64,000 nt of DNA from positions 248,001 to 312,000 of the forward strand of contig NZ_MNLH01000001.1 of the NCBI RefSeq assembly GCF_002896555.1, given 5' to 3'. The translations under genes were made by a program, and so were the position numbers. Each line of letters starts with the position of its first letter. Position 1 is the first letter of the stretch. The notes beneath the pieces are model-generated. The model did no database searches. It saw nothing but the letters and a program-made list of their open reading frames with translations, and had not been told where the DNA came from. Of the stretch, positions 48,673 to 56,436 are shown in pieces. This DNA comes from Gardnerella coleohominis (GTDB lineage Bacteria; Actinomycetota; Actinomycetes; Actinomycetales; Bifidobacteriaceae).

Positions 48673-49062
48673 ATGCCCAATGGGCGTATTCGTTGGTACG
48701 ATACACAAAAGGGCTACGGCTTTATTGCCAGTGATGATGGCAAGGACGTTTTCCTACCATCTACCGCTGTACCAGCTGATGTGAAAACTCTTCGCAAAGG
48801 AACTCGCGTAGAATTTTCAGTAGTAGAAGGTCGTAAAGGCCCACAAGCAATGGGTTTGACTGTATTAGCATCTGCACCATCATTGGTAAAGGCTACTAGA
48901 CCTAAAGCAGAAGATATGGCAGCTATTGTAGAAGATTTAATTAAGCTTCTTGATTCTGCAGGAAATGGATTACGCAGAAAGCACTACCCATCAACGGCTG
49001 AAAGTAAAAAACTTGCTACATTGCTTAGAGCTGTAGCAGATAATTTTGACGTGCAGGATTAA
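48673..49062 (+). CDS. cold-shock-domain protein
   Basis: A 129-aa protein with an N-terminal cold-shock domain (residues 1-65: GRIRWYDTQKGYGFIASDDGKDVFLP; the RNP1 GYGFI is intact and RNP2 reads VFLP) and a C-terminal helical extension. It binds single-stranded nucleic acid. The start ATG 48673 gives a normal CspA-like N terminus; GAGGTG precedes it. Followed after 3 nt by the DUF3027 gene, the conserved csp-DUF3027-clpC order of Bifidobacteriaceae and relatives. Confidence 0.85.
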   Translation: MPNGRIRWYDTQKGYGFIASDDGKDVFLPSTAVPADVKTLRKGTRVEFSVVEGRKGPQAMGLTVLASAPSLVKATRPKAEDMAAIVEDLIKLLDSAGNGLRRKHYPSTAESKKLATLLRAVADNFDVQD

Positions 49063-49065
49063 TTT

Positions 49066-50115
49066 ATGTCAGTTGACGTATTAAATCCGCAGGATTTGGC
49101 TTACAAAAATGCTGTGGAAACTTCAGAACGTGATGATGCAGTTGGAGATTTTGTAACTGCTATAGATCTTGGCGACAATGTTACAGATTATCGCTTTGAA
49201 TGCACTATGCGCGGTTACGAAGGATGGCAATGGTCTGTCACGTTATACCATGACGAAGAAGCAGAGCGTTGGACCATTAATGAATCTACGCTTGTGCCTA
49301 CGGAGGATTCATTATTACCTCCAGTTTGGATTCCTTGGAAAGACAGATTAAAGCCATCTGATCTTTCTGTTACTGATTCTATTGGTACAGAAGAAAACGA
49401 TTCGCGTCTTGAAAATGGTGTATCTGAAGTTGAGGATAAATCAGAGCTTGAGGATAAATCAGAGAATTCTGACTCAGAGGCTTCAGAAAATAATGTAACT
49501 TCTGAAAACACGGATGCTGCTGATGCTAATGCTAATGAAGCTAACGAGGCTTCTAAAGCAAATGAAGCTGCTAAATCTAGCGAAGAATCTGAGGAATCTG
49601 AGGAATCTAAAGAATCTGAAGAATCTGAATCTAGTGAATCTTACGAATCTAATGAAGATTTCGAAGACGCAGTAGAAGCATTTCATCTTTCGCGCAGAAA
49701 GGTAATGACTGCTGAAGCAATAGCACAGACAGCAAAACGTTGGTATTCAGGGCAACATGGACCTAAATCATTATCGACTAGAATTGCAGAAGGTAATGCT
49801 TGTTCAACATGCGGATTTATGATTCCACTTGCAGGTGCTCTTGGAAATATGTTCGGAGTATGCGCAAACGCTTGGAGTCCTGACGACGGCAAGGTTGTTT
49901 CTCTTGATCATGGATGCGGAGAACATTCAGATATTGAACCTCCTGAACCATCTCAGATATGGATTCAATCAGAACCAGCTTATGACGATTATCATATTGA
50001 TGTTATAGAGCAATCTCCTCGTGAAGAACGTGCTGATGTTGAACTAATTGAAGAAGCTATTGAAGATAGTAAAGAAAATAAGCGTAAAAAACGCAAAACA
50101 TCATCAAAACGTTAG
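49066..50115 (+). CDS. DUF3027 protein
   Basis: A 349-aa actinobacterial protein of unknown function. Two conserved parts, residues about 1-105 (YEGWQWSVTLYHDEEAERWTINE) and 205-300 (WYSGQHGPKSLSTRIAEGNACSTCGFMIPLAG, with a C-x2-C and later Cys), are separated by a long acidic tract rich in Glu and Ser (about 110-205) coded by near-perfect 9-bp repeats. It starts 3 nt after the cold-shock gene, so the two are co-translated. Zinc binding by the Cys pair is possible. Confidence 0.8.
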   Translation: MSVDVLNPQDLAYKNAVETSERDDAVGDFVTAIDLGDNVTDYRFECTMRGYEGWQWSVTLYHDEEAERWTINESTLVPTEDSLLPPVWIPWKDRLKPSDLSVTDSIGTEENDSRLENGVSEVEDKSELEDKSENSDSEASENNVTSENTDAADANANEANEASKANEAAKSSEESEESEESKESEESESSESYESNEDFEDAVEAFHLSRRKVMTAEAIAQTAKRWYSGQHGPKSLSTRIAEGNACSTCGFMIPLAGALGNMFGVCANAWSPDDGKVVSLDHGCGEHSDIEPPEPSQIWIQSEPAYDDYHIDVIEQSPREERADVELIEEAIEDSKENKRKKRKTSSKR

Positions 50116-50171
50116 TAATGAGTCATGGCAAGTCGTTACGATGGAACGAACGATAGTAATGAAAGGCAATT

Positions 50172-52880
50172 ATGTTTGAACGTTTCACTGACCGCGCTAG
50201 ACGCGTAATTGTGTTAGCGCAAGAGGAAGCTCGCTCACTTCAGCATAATTACATTGGCACTGAGCATATTTTGCTTGGACTTATTCGCGAAGGCGAAGGA
50301 ATAGCAGCTAAAGCGTTAAGTGCAAAAGGTGTAGAACTTGATGGCACACGTAAACAAGTTGAGGAAATGATTGGCAAGGGGACTGTGTCTCCTAATGGCC
50401 ATATACCTTTTACACCGCATGCTAAGCAAGTATTAGAGCTGAGCTTACGCGAAGCATTGCAATTAGGTCATAGCTATATTGGCACTGAGCATATTTTGCT
50501 TGGACTTATTCGCGAAGGCGAAGGCATAGGAACACAAGTTCTTATCAAAATGGAAGTTGATCTTAATGACCTTCGCGGAACAACAATGGATTTGATTCGC
50601 GGAAATTCAGGAATACCATCTGAAAGTGGTAAGAATGATTTAGCTAATGCAGGTGGGGTACAAGATAAAACAAATCAAACTGGTTCTGCTCTTCTTGACC
50701 AGTTTGGAAGAAATCTCACTGTTGAAGCTTCTGAAGGTAGGCTTGATCCTGTTATTGGTCGTTCGCGTGAAATAGAACGAGTTATGGTGGTTCTTTCTCG
50801 TAGAACAAAAAACAATCCTGTTCTTATAGGAGACCCAGGCGTAGGCAAAACAGCTGTAGTTGAAGGATTAGCTCAAAAAATCGTTGCGGGCGATGTTCCT
50901 GAAACATTAAAAAATAAGCAAGTATATTCTCTCGACTTAGGCTCCATGATTGCAGGTTCCAGATATCGCGGTGATTTCGAGGAACGCTTAAAGAAAGTAC
51001 TTAAAGAAATCAAAACTAGGGGAGACATCGTTCTTTTCATAGATGAGATTCACACTATTGTTGGCGCAGGATCTGCAGATGGTGCTTTAGGCGCTTCTGA
51101 TATGTTAAAGCCAATGCTTGCGCGTGGAGAACTACAAACGATTGGCGCTACTACAACTGAGGAATATCGCAAATACATTGAAAAAGATGCTGCTTTAGAG
51201 CGTCGTTTCCAGCCAATTCAGGTTCATGAGCCTACTATTGCTGAAGCGATTGAGATTCTTAAAGGTCTGCGCGAGCGTTATGAAAATCACCATCATGTAA
51301 CTATTACAGATGATGCTTTGCAGGCTGCAGCTGAAATGTCTGCGCGATATATTCAAGATCGTCATTTACCAGATAAGGCTATTGATCTTATAGATGAAGC
51401 TGGAGCACGTTTACGCATTAAGCGTTTAACTGAACCGCCTGAGCTGAAAGAACTTGATAATAAGATTGCTAAACTTTCTGCGAAGAAAGATGAAGCTATT
51501 AAGAATCAAGATTTTGAGAACGCTGCTGATTTGCGAGATGAACAAGAAAAGTTAGAAGAAGATCGCAAAACTAAAGAAAAAGCTTGGCGCGAAGGCGAAT
51601 CAAACGTGAATATGGTTGTGGATGAAGATGTTATAGCATCTGTTGTCTCAAGCACAACTGGCATTCCTGTTGTTAAGCTCACTCAAGCTGAGTCTAAAAA
51701 GCTTCTCAACATGGAATCAGAACTCCATAAGCGTATTATTGGACAAGATGAGGCTGTTTCAGCTCTATCTCGTTCTATTCGCCGTGCTCGAGTAGGTTTG
51801 AAGGATCCAAATCGTCCTGCTGGTTCGTTTATCTTCGCTGGCCCTACTGGGGTTGGTAAAACAGAACTTGCTAAGACTTTAGCCCAATTCTTGTTCGATG
51901 ACGAAAATGCTTTAATTCGCGTTGACATGTCTGAATTTGCTGAAAAGTATGCTGCTTCACGTCTTTTCGGTGCTCCTCCAGGATACGTTGGATATGAAGA
52001 AGGCGGCGAATTAACTGAGAAAGTTCGCAGAAAGCCATTCTCTGTTGTATTATTCGATGAAATCGAAAAGGCTCATCCAGATATCTTCAATACACTTTTA
52101 CAAGTGCTTGATGATGGTCATTTGACCGATGGACAGGGCCGTAAGGTTGATTTCAAGAATACTATTATTATCTTGACAACTAATCTTGGAACTAGAGATA
52201 TAGCTAAAGCTGCTACTACTGGATTCACATTAAGTAATAATGACGATTCTACGTATCAGCGCATGAAGCTTCAGGTTAATTCCGAATTAAAGAAGCATTT
52301 CCGTCCAGAGTTTCTTAACAGACTTGATGACACTATTGTTTTCAGGCAGCTTACTGAATCTGAAGTTCGTAAGATTGTTGACTTAGATTTGGAAAGCCTT
52401 AACGATAGATTATTCGATCATCACATGTCTATTGAGCTCACTGATAACGCTAAGACTTTACTTACTCAAAAGGGATTTGATCCACTTCTTGGAGCTCGTC
52501 CTTTGCGTAGAGTTATACAGCGCGATATTGAGGATTCAATCTCTGAGCAGATTCTGCGCGGAAATCTTGTTGACGGAGAGCGCATAGTAGTTGATTCTGA
52601 AGGCGAAGGATTGCTAGGGGAATTCACTATTAAAGGCGAAAAGTTCGAGACAATCGATACAGCTGTAGCTAGTAATCCAGCTAAGGATACTAATGGAGCT
52701 GATTCGTCTGAAGCTGTTGATTCTTCGTCGGATTCGTCGGGTTCTTCTTCGCTGGATTCTTCTTCGTTGGAGTCTTCGGATTCGTCTTCGCTGGATTCGT
52801 CTGAAGCTACTGAAGATAGTAAATCAGAAGATAATAAATCTGAGGATAGCGCAGATAAAGAAGATAACAGCAAAGAATAA
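50172..52880 (+). CDS. clpC: ATP-dependent Clp protease ATP-binding subunit ClpC
   Basis: A 902-aa ClpC (Hsp100): two N-terminal Clp_N repeats (residues about 1-145), first ATPase domain with GDPGVGKT (220-227), a middle coiled-coil UVR-like region (about 420-475), second ATPase domain with GPTGVGKT (about 557-564) and C-terminal D2 small domain, then an unconserved Ser/Asp/Glu tail of about 60 residues. It feeds substrates to ClpP. The two Clp_N repeats share 47 identical nucleotides. AAAGG precedes the ATG. A terminator follows. Confidence 0.95.
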   Translation: MFERFTDRARRVIVLAQEEARSLQHNYIGTEHILLGLIREGEGIAAKALSAKGVELDGTRKQVEEMIGKGTVSPNGHIPFTPHAKQVLELSLREALQLGHSYIGTEHILLGLIREGEGIGTQVLIKMEVDLNDLRGTTMDLIRGNSGIPSESGKNDLANAGGVQDKTNQTGSALLDQFGRNLTVEASEGRLDPVIGRSREIERVMVVLSRRTKNNPVLIGDPGVGKTAVVEGLAQKIVAGDVPETLKNKQVYSLDLGSMIAGSRYRGDFEERLKKVLKEIKTRGDIVLFIDEIHTIVGAGSADGALGASDMLKPMLARGELQTIGATTTEEYRKYIEKDAALERRFQPIQVHEPTIAEAIEILKGLRERYENHHHVTITDDALQAAAEMSARYIQDRHLPDKAIDLIDEAGARLRIKRLTEPPELKELDNKIAKLSAKKDEAIKNQDFENAADLRDEQEKLEEDRKTKEKAWREGESNVNMVVDEDVIASVVSSTTGIPVVKLTQAESKKLLNMESELHKRIIGQDEAVSALSRSIRRARVGLKDPNRPAGSFIFAGPTGVGKTELAKTLAQFLFDDENALIRVDMSEFAEKYAASRLFGAPPGYVGYEEGGELTEKVRRKPFSVVLFDEIEKAHPDIFNTLLQVLDDGHLTDGQGRKVDFKNTIIILTTNLGTRDIAKAATTGFTLSNNDDSTYQRMKLQVNSELKKHFRPEFLNRLDDTIVFRQLTESEVRKIVDLDLESLNDRLFDHHMSIELTDNAKTLLTQKGFDPLLGARPLRRVIQRDIEDSISEQILRGNLVDGERIVVDSEGEGLLGEFTIKGEKFETIDTAVASNPAKDTNGADSSEAVDSSSDSSGSSSLDSSSLESSDSSSLDSSEATEDSKSEDNKSEDSADKEDNSKE

Positions 52881-52915
52881 GTAAAGCTACGCAATAGCTA
52901 AACATGCACACACTA

Positions 52916-52948
52916 AAAGCCCGGCGCGCAAACCCGTCGGGCTTTTCT
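52916..52948 (+). terminator. intrinsic terminator after clpC
   Basis: AAAAGCCCG (52916-52924), 14-nt loop, CGGGCTTTT (52939-52947): nine-bp stem with T tail. Confidence 0.9.
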
Positions 52949-53293
52949 ATTGGTTTTTATACTGTGATTTTATACTGTGATTTTATATTGGTTTTTGTGA
53001 ATTAACCCTGGTTTTTATATCTCAATTTTAGTCATATCTAACTCGTCGCGAGCTCCTCGTGAACTTTGCGCAAATCTTGAGGCATGCACATTGGATCATA
53101 CAAGTCTGCTAAAGAAGATTTGCGAGTGTAATTTGCGCTTTTCCCCTTGATTTAGCGTTGTTCAACGAAGGCTATCGTTAAAAGATTTAGCGCGCTGCGA
53201 CTTTAAGCTGTGTTCCTATAGTACTTGAGTGTAATTATTGACGACTAGTAAATGAATACATATTATATAAATAACACTTAGGAGGGCATGAAT
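52949..53293. other. clpC-to-lipoprotein spacer with tandem and inverted repeats
   Basis: A 345-bp stretch with no gene. Two tandem copies of TTTTATACTGTGA (52956-52968, 52969-52981) and a partial third; an inverted repeat CGCAAATCTT (53069-53078) / AAGATTTGCG (53115-53124); then one copy of a repeat shared with 55160-55210 (annotated separately). It marks the left edge of the accessory island. Confidence 0.5.
53167..53215 (+). repeat. left copy of a degenerate 50-bp direct repeat
   Basis: Begins GAAGGCTATCGTTAAAAG and ends CTTTAAGCTGTGTTC; the matching copy at 55160-55210 begins with the same 18 bases and ends GCTTTAAGCTGGGTTC. Together they bracket the lipoprotein and Abi genes. It could be an insertion boundary or a repeated extragenic element. 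Confidence 0.65.
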
Positions 53294-53683
53294 ATGAAAA
53301 AAGTAATTTGCAAATTCTCATCCTCGGCTTTAATTATGATGCTATTGCTGAGTTTTTGCGTTTCATTAGCAGGTTGTGGTAGTTCATCGAAAGTTGCAGG
53401 AACTTGGTATAACTATAATCCAGATCACGACTATGCAAATCCTGAGCGTATTTTAAAAATAAAAGATGACGGTACATACACATATACGAATAATGACGGC
53501 ACATTTTCTGGAAGTTGGAAGCTCAGTGATTCTGTAATTACATTTACTGCGGATTCTTCTAAATATACTTCTTCTGGTGTTTTCTCAGATACGCACGACA
53601 ACAAAAAAGGGAACTTCATAACAGTAAGCATAGATCCAGGTAAAAAGGATACTGTCGGCGAATTCGTTTTTGAACGACAATGA
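53294..53683 (+). CDS. small lipoprotein
   Basis: A 129-aa predicted lipoprotein: basic N terminus, hydrophobic core and lipobox L-A-G-C (Cys about 29). The mature domain is beta-rich with the GTWYNYN and FSGSWKLSDSVITFT repeats typical of small lipocalin-like folds, but no specific family is recognised. ATG 53294 is chosen: AGGAGG at 53280-53285 is 8 nt upstream, whereas ATG 53288 would be too close. It is flanked by the direct repeat and unrelated to the four lipoproteins at 14-16 kb. Confidence 0.72.
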   Translation: MKKVICKFSSSALIMMLLLSFCVSLAGCGSSSKVAGTWYNYNPDHDYANPERILKIKDDGTYTYTNNDGTFSGSWKLSDSVITFTADSSKYTSSGVFSDTHDNKKGNFITVSIDPGKKDTVGEFVFERQ

Positions 53684-54042
53684 TTTTATCCTTCGTATTT
53701 TTATTCTCCTATAGAATATATAATTCTTACAAATATTGAGCAATTTGCAGATTTTACTTGACTTTTTACATGCTTTTTCCATTGTGGGTGCAACTATATG
53801 CGTGCTCAGCAGTAGTGCACTACGTTAGTGCGCTATATTCATCAGCTTAGCTTTACGCACCTTGGATCTATAACCCTTAATCTATAACACCACTTTTGGG
53901 GCTATAACACGCTATTCCTATTCAACGGCTCAAAATAAAAAAGAGGGAGCCGAAACTATGTCAGCTCCCACAGGTGTGTGTCCGCAAACGCACACCGCAA
54001 TTACATTTTCATTGTAACTTATAGTGCGTAAAAAGCTAATTA
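53684..54042. other. lipoprotein-Abi convergent spacer
   Basis: About 360 bp, no gene. Contains a perfect 12-bp palindrome GTAGTGCACTAC (53812-53823), three loose copies of CTATAAC, and the terminator annotated at 53931. A further stem GGTGTG/CACACC lies at about 53973-53996. Confidence 0.45.
53931..53970 (-). terminator. terminator of the Abi gene (minus strand)
   Basis: Read on the minus strand, GGGAGC, a 13-nt loop, GCTCCC and then TCTTTTTTATTTT. Plus-strand coordinates cover the A-run (53931-53943) and the stem to 53969. Confidence 0.78.
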
Positions 54043-55032
54043 TCAAATATAATCTTTTAACTTTGTCATCCTTTTCTTCCAATCTTTCTTAATAACCGCT
54101 TTTACAACGTTTACATTACTTTTGGAAACAGAATTTATATAATCTGAAGTTATTTTTTCATATTCATTAATAAAAGACTTTATTTCTATTTTAGAAACAT
54201 GAAGAATTTTTAGAAAATACGACACAAGAACAATGTAATCACCAATACTATTGAAATTAACATAGGGTAAATGAATCTCATTAATCAAACAAGCTGTCAT
54301 AGGACGAGACGGTTTCGCTTTTTTAAAACGCGTATCGAAAATAGCAGAATTATGAGCAATTGCATTCCTTAAATCTTTTAACAGATAAATATATTTATAA
54401 ACAAGCTCACGATTTGTATCAGATGACAAGTTCAATCCAATTTTCTTAGAAATATCTTCTCTAACCTCATATGTAAGACACGACAGAATATTTCCGAAAT
54501 CTCCAAGCATTGTTATTTCGAATAATGCCCAGATTGGAACATCTGCATATTTATCATAAAAATGCGTAATTTTGGGATCTTTATTCTTATATGCACGCGC
54601 AAGATTACGTTGGATAGAATTTTGTAAATCTAATTTCTTTTGTTGAGCTTTTCTTTTTTGATCATTGGTAAAATTTTTTGGAGAATTATTTGCGCCACTA
54701 ACTGATTTGGTCAGCATAGCTTGGATACTTTCCGAACGACTTTTCCTAAGTATGCACTCCATTGCTATATTTTTTACAGCTGTTTCTATGAACATAATTT
54801 TTCCATAGAAAAGTGACTTCAACTCTGAATCATATTTTATCGTTGCATACACTTCGTTATATGAAGAAAATGGTATTTGATGCCTACTTTGTGTATCGCT
54901 AAAAAAACGATAACCTTTATATCCATGAAAATAGCCAGTATTTATTAGTTGTCTTTTTTGCGCAGTACCAGAAATCATTACGCCACTATCCCTAAGATGT
55001 CGCATTAAAGAATCAACTGTTTTATAAGACAT
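54043..55032 (-). CDS. Abi family (abortive infection, HEPN-type) protein
   Basis: A 329-aa protein of the Abi_2/AbiD/F family. The start MSYKTVDSLMRHLRDSGVMI, then NTGYFHGYKGYRFF and YDSELKSLFYGKIMFIETAVKN are typical; the R-x4-6-H HEPN catalytic motif appears as DLRNAIAHNSAIFD at about residue 220. HEPN domains are usually ribonucleases, and Abi proteins stop phage growth by halting the infected cell. Start 55032 is preferred over 55056 because it aligns with the family N terminus and AGAAGGGG lies upstream. Flanked by direct repeats and followed by its own terminator, it looks like a transferable single-gene defence unit. Confidence 0.8.
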   Translation of the reverse strand: MSYKTVDSLMRHLRDSGVMISGTAQKRQLINTGYFHGYKGYRFFSDTQSRHQIPFSSYNEVYATIKYDSELKSLFYGKIMFIETAVKNIAMECILRKSRSESIQAMLTKSVSGANNSPKNFTNDQKRKAQQKKLDLQNSIQRNLARAYKNKDPKITHFYDKYADVPIWALFEITMLGDFGNILSCLTYEVREDISKKIGLNLSSDTNRELVYKYIYLLKDLRNAIAHNSAIFDTRFKKAKPSRPMTACLINEIHLPYVNFNSIGDYIVLVSYFLKILHVSKIEIKSFINEYEKITSDYINSVSKSNVNVVKAVIKKDWKKRMTKLKDYI

Positions 55033-55159
55033 TACGTGCATTCCCCTTCTCTGCATTTTTACTTTAAAGTAAAATTTATTTTTACAATTTTACTACGCAC
55101 GCTTGAAAGTTAGAAAGATGTGATTGAATATTCGTATTAGGCTATTTTGCGTACTTAGT

Positions 55160-55210
55160 GAAGGCTATCGTTAAAAGGTTTAATGCGAAGCGCGGCTTTA
55201 AGCTGGGTTC
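55160..55210 (+). repeat. right copy of the degenerate 50-bp direct repeat
   Basis: Shares GAAGGCTATCGTTAAAAG, then a diverged middle and CTTTAAGCTG-GTTC with 53167-53215. It lies just upstream of the Abi gene and at the left border of the hairpin array. Confidence 0.65.
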
Positions 55211-55284
55211 TCGCGGTTTTTGAACGTGTTTTGGCTGTTTGAGGGAACATGTCAACGCTCTAGGGTCGAGTGCACAGGATGTTA

Positions 55285-55678
55285 ACGTACTTCGCTTGCG
55301 TTGAAAGCACACTGTGCTTTCAACTTTGAGCAAGCTCAGCGAATCGAAGTGCATTCGCGCGCATTATGCAGCTCGAAATCGTCGACTCACACGCAGGTTA
55401 GCTGCGCTCACGTCTTCGCCACGCAGAAGCAGTGCTTCTTCCTTGAGTGGCTCAGCGCTCCGAATTACCTTTTCGCGCTACGCTCTAAGCGAAAAGGCAG
55501 GTCGTCGCGCACGGCTATTAGTAGCCGTTCGGCTGATTTGGCATGTAAAGTCCACTGGACTTTACATTTGAGCCAAATCACGCTTTGAAGGAGCTTGAAA
55601 TGCGTTATGCAATTTCAAGCTCTGTCAAAGCGCCCATGCAAGTCGATTCGCCACTTTGCACCCACCTGTTTATGTGGG
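55285..55678. repeat. array of consecutive hairpins (about 400 bp)
   Basis: Within the 663-bp gap between the Abi gene and the restriction operon, nearly every segment is an inverted repeat: TTGAAAGCACA around one base (55301-55323) nested in CTTGC/GCAAG and ACTTCG/CGAAGT; CGCAG-5-CTGCG (55392-55406); AGAAGCA-1-TGCTTCT (55425-55439) inside GCCAC/GTGGC; CCTTTTCGC/GCGAAAAGG (55468-55497); ACGGCTA-4-TAGCCGT (55511-55528); TGATTTGGC and ATGTAAAGTCC with their complements (55534-55580); CGCTTTGA and GAGCTTGAAAT with complements (55581-55632); CCCAC/GTGGG (55661-55678). GC content is higher than the surroundings. Open frames here are low quality. Nature unknown. Confidence 0.7.
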
Positions 55679-55718
55679 GAAGTGTTGATTAAGAATGTTG
55701 CGGTGGGATTCTTTTTAT

Positions 55719-56423
55719 TCACATGTTCGGCTTAAACTTAAAACCTTTATAGCTGCTCTTGGAAAGATTGAAAGTGTTTCCATGTTGCCTACGTGCAACT
55801 AACTCAGTTATTTTATCTATGTCAGTTAATTTCATTCCAAGATGCAAACATTCCTGTTTGATTTGTTCAGTAGTAACCGCCTCCCATCGTGCAGGACATT
55901 CCATAAGGTCAGATTTCAGTTGTTCAACTTCGTTCCATTTCATACCTTGAGAATATCCATCAGCCATACCAGCGAGATAAGATAAGATGTCACTAATTCC
56001 ATTCGGTAATTTACCGAGTTCAAAATCATCGGTAGATGTTGGTTCAACTATTTTGTTGGGTAGAAGAATGATAGGTTTAGCTATCGTCATCCAATCTTTA
56101 TCTTCACCACATTCAATAACTGCTAAGGCATCTAACTGAGAGTTCCATAAATTACTTAGTCTTTCACGATTTGGAAATGCATATAATACACGACCAGTAA
56201 GGTATTGACCGTCATTTTCTCGCCACGAGTAGTAATTAACATTTACATTTTGGACGAAGCGTTTTATAGATTCATTGTCCAAACGTTTGCTAGGCGTTAT
56301 TACAGTAATATTGCCACCAGATTGTTTGCGTAGCCAAGTGATTGCTCTCTCAGCTTGTTTTTCTTCCGTATCATCTTGATCACCTAAGCGAGAAAGAGCA
56401 ACTGGATAAGTATTTTCTATCAC
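55719..56423 (-). CDS. unknown protein, last gene of the defence operon
   Basis: A 234-aa soluble protein with no motif I recognise. It starts at GTG 56423, 13 nt after the res stop, with GAGG 8 nt upstream, so it belongs to the same transcript. The sequence is mixed alpha/beta (GGNITVITPSKRLDNESIKRFV, then LDALAVIECGEDKDW) with a helical C-terminal third. A constant position after res would suggest a regulator, adaptor or anti-restriction partner; nothing in the sequence proves it. Confidence 0.6.
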   Translation of the reverse strand: MIENTYPVALSRLGDQDDTEEKQAERAITWLRKQSGGNITVITPSKRLDNESIKRFVQNVNVNYYSWRENDGQYLTGRVLYAFPNRERLSNLWNSQLDALAVIECGEDKDWMTIAKPIILLPNKIVEPTSTDDFELGKLPNGISDILSYLAGMADGYSQGMKWNEVEQLKSDLMECPARWEAVTTEQIKQECLHLGMKLTDIDKITELVARRQHGNTFNLSKSSYKGFKFKPNM

Positions 56424-56436
56424 TACTATTACCTCA

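Noticed and set aside
55301..55588. Plus-strand open frames of 85-95 codons through the hairpin array
   Set aside because: They owe their openness to the GC-richer palindromic sequence, lack ribosome sites and show no protein-like pattern; two overlap in different frames.
53041..55718. CRISPR array or tracrRNA in the repeat-rich island
   Set aside because: Repeats are not regularly spaced direct repeats with unique spacers, and no cas gene is present.
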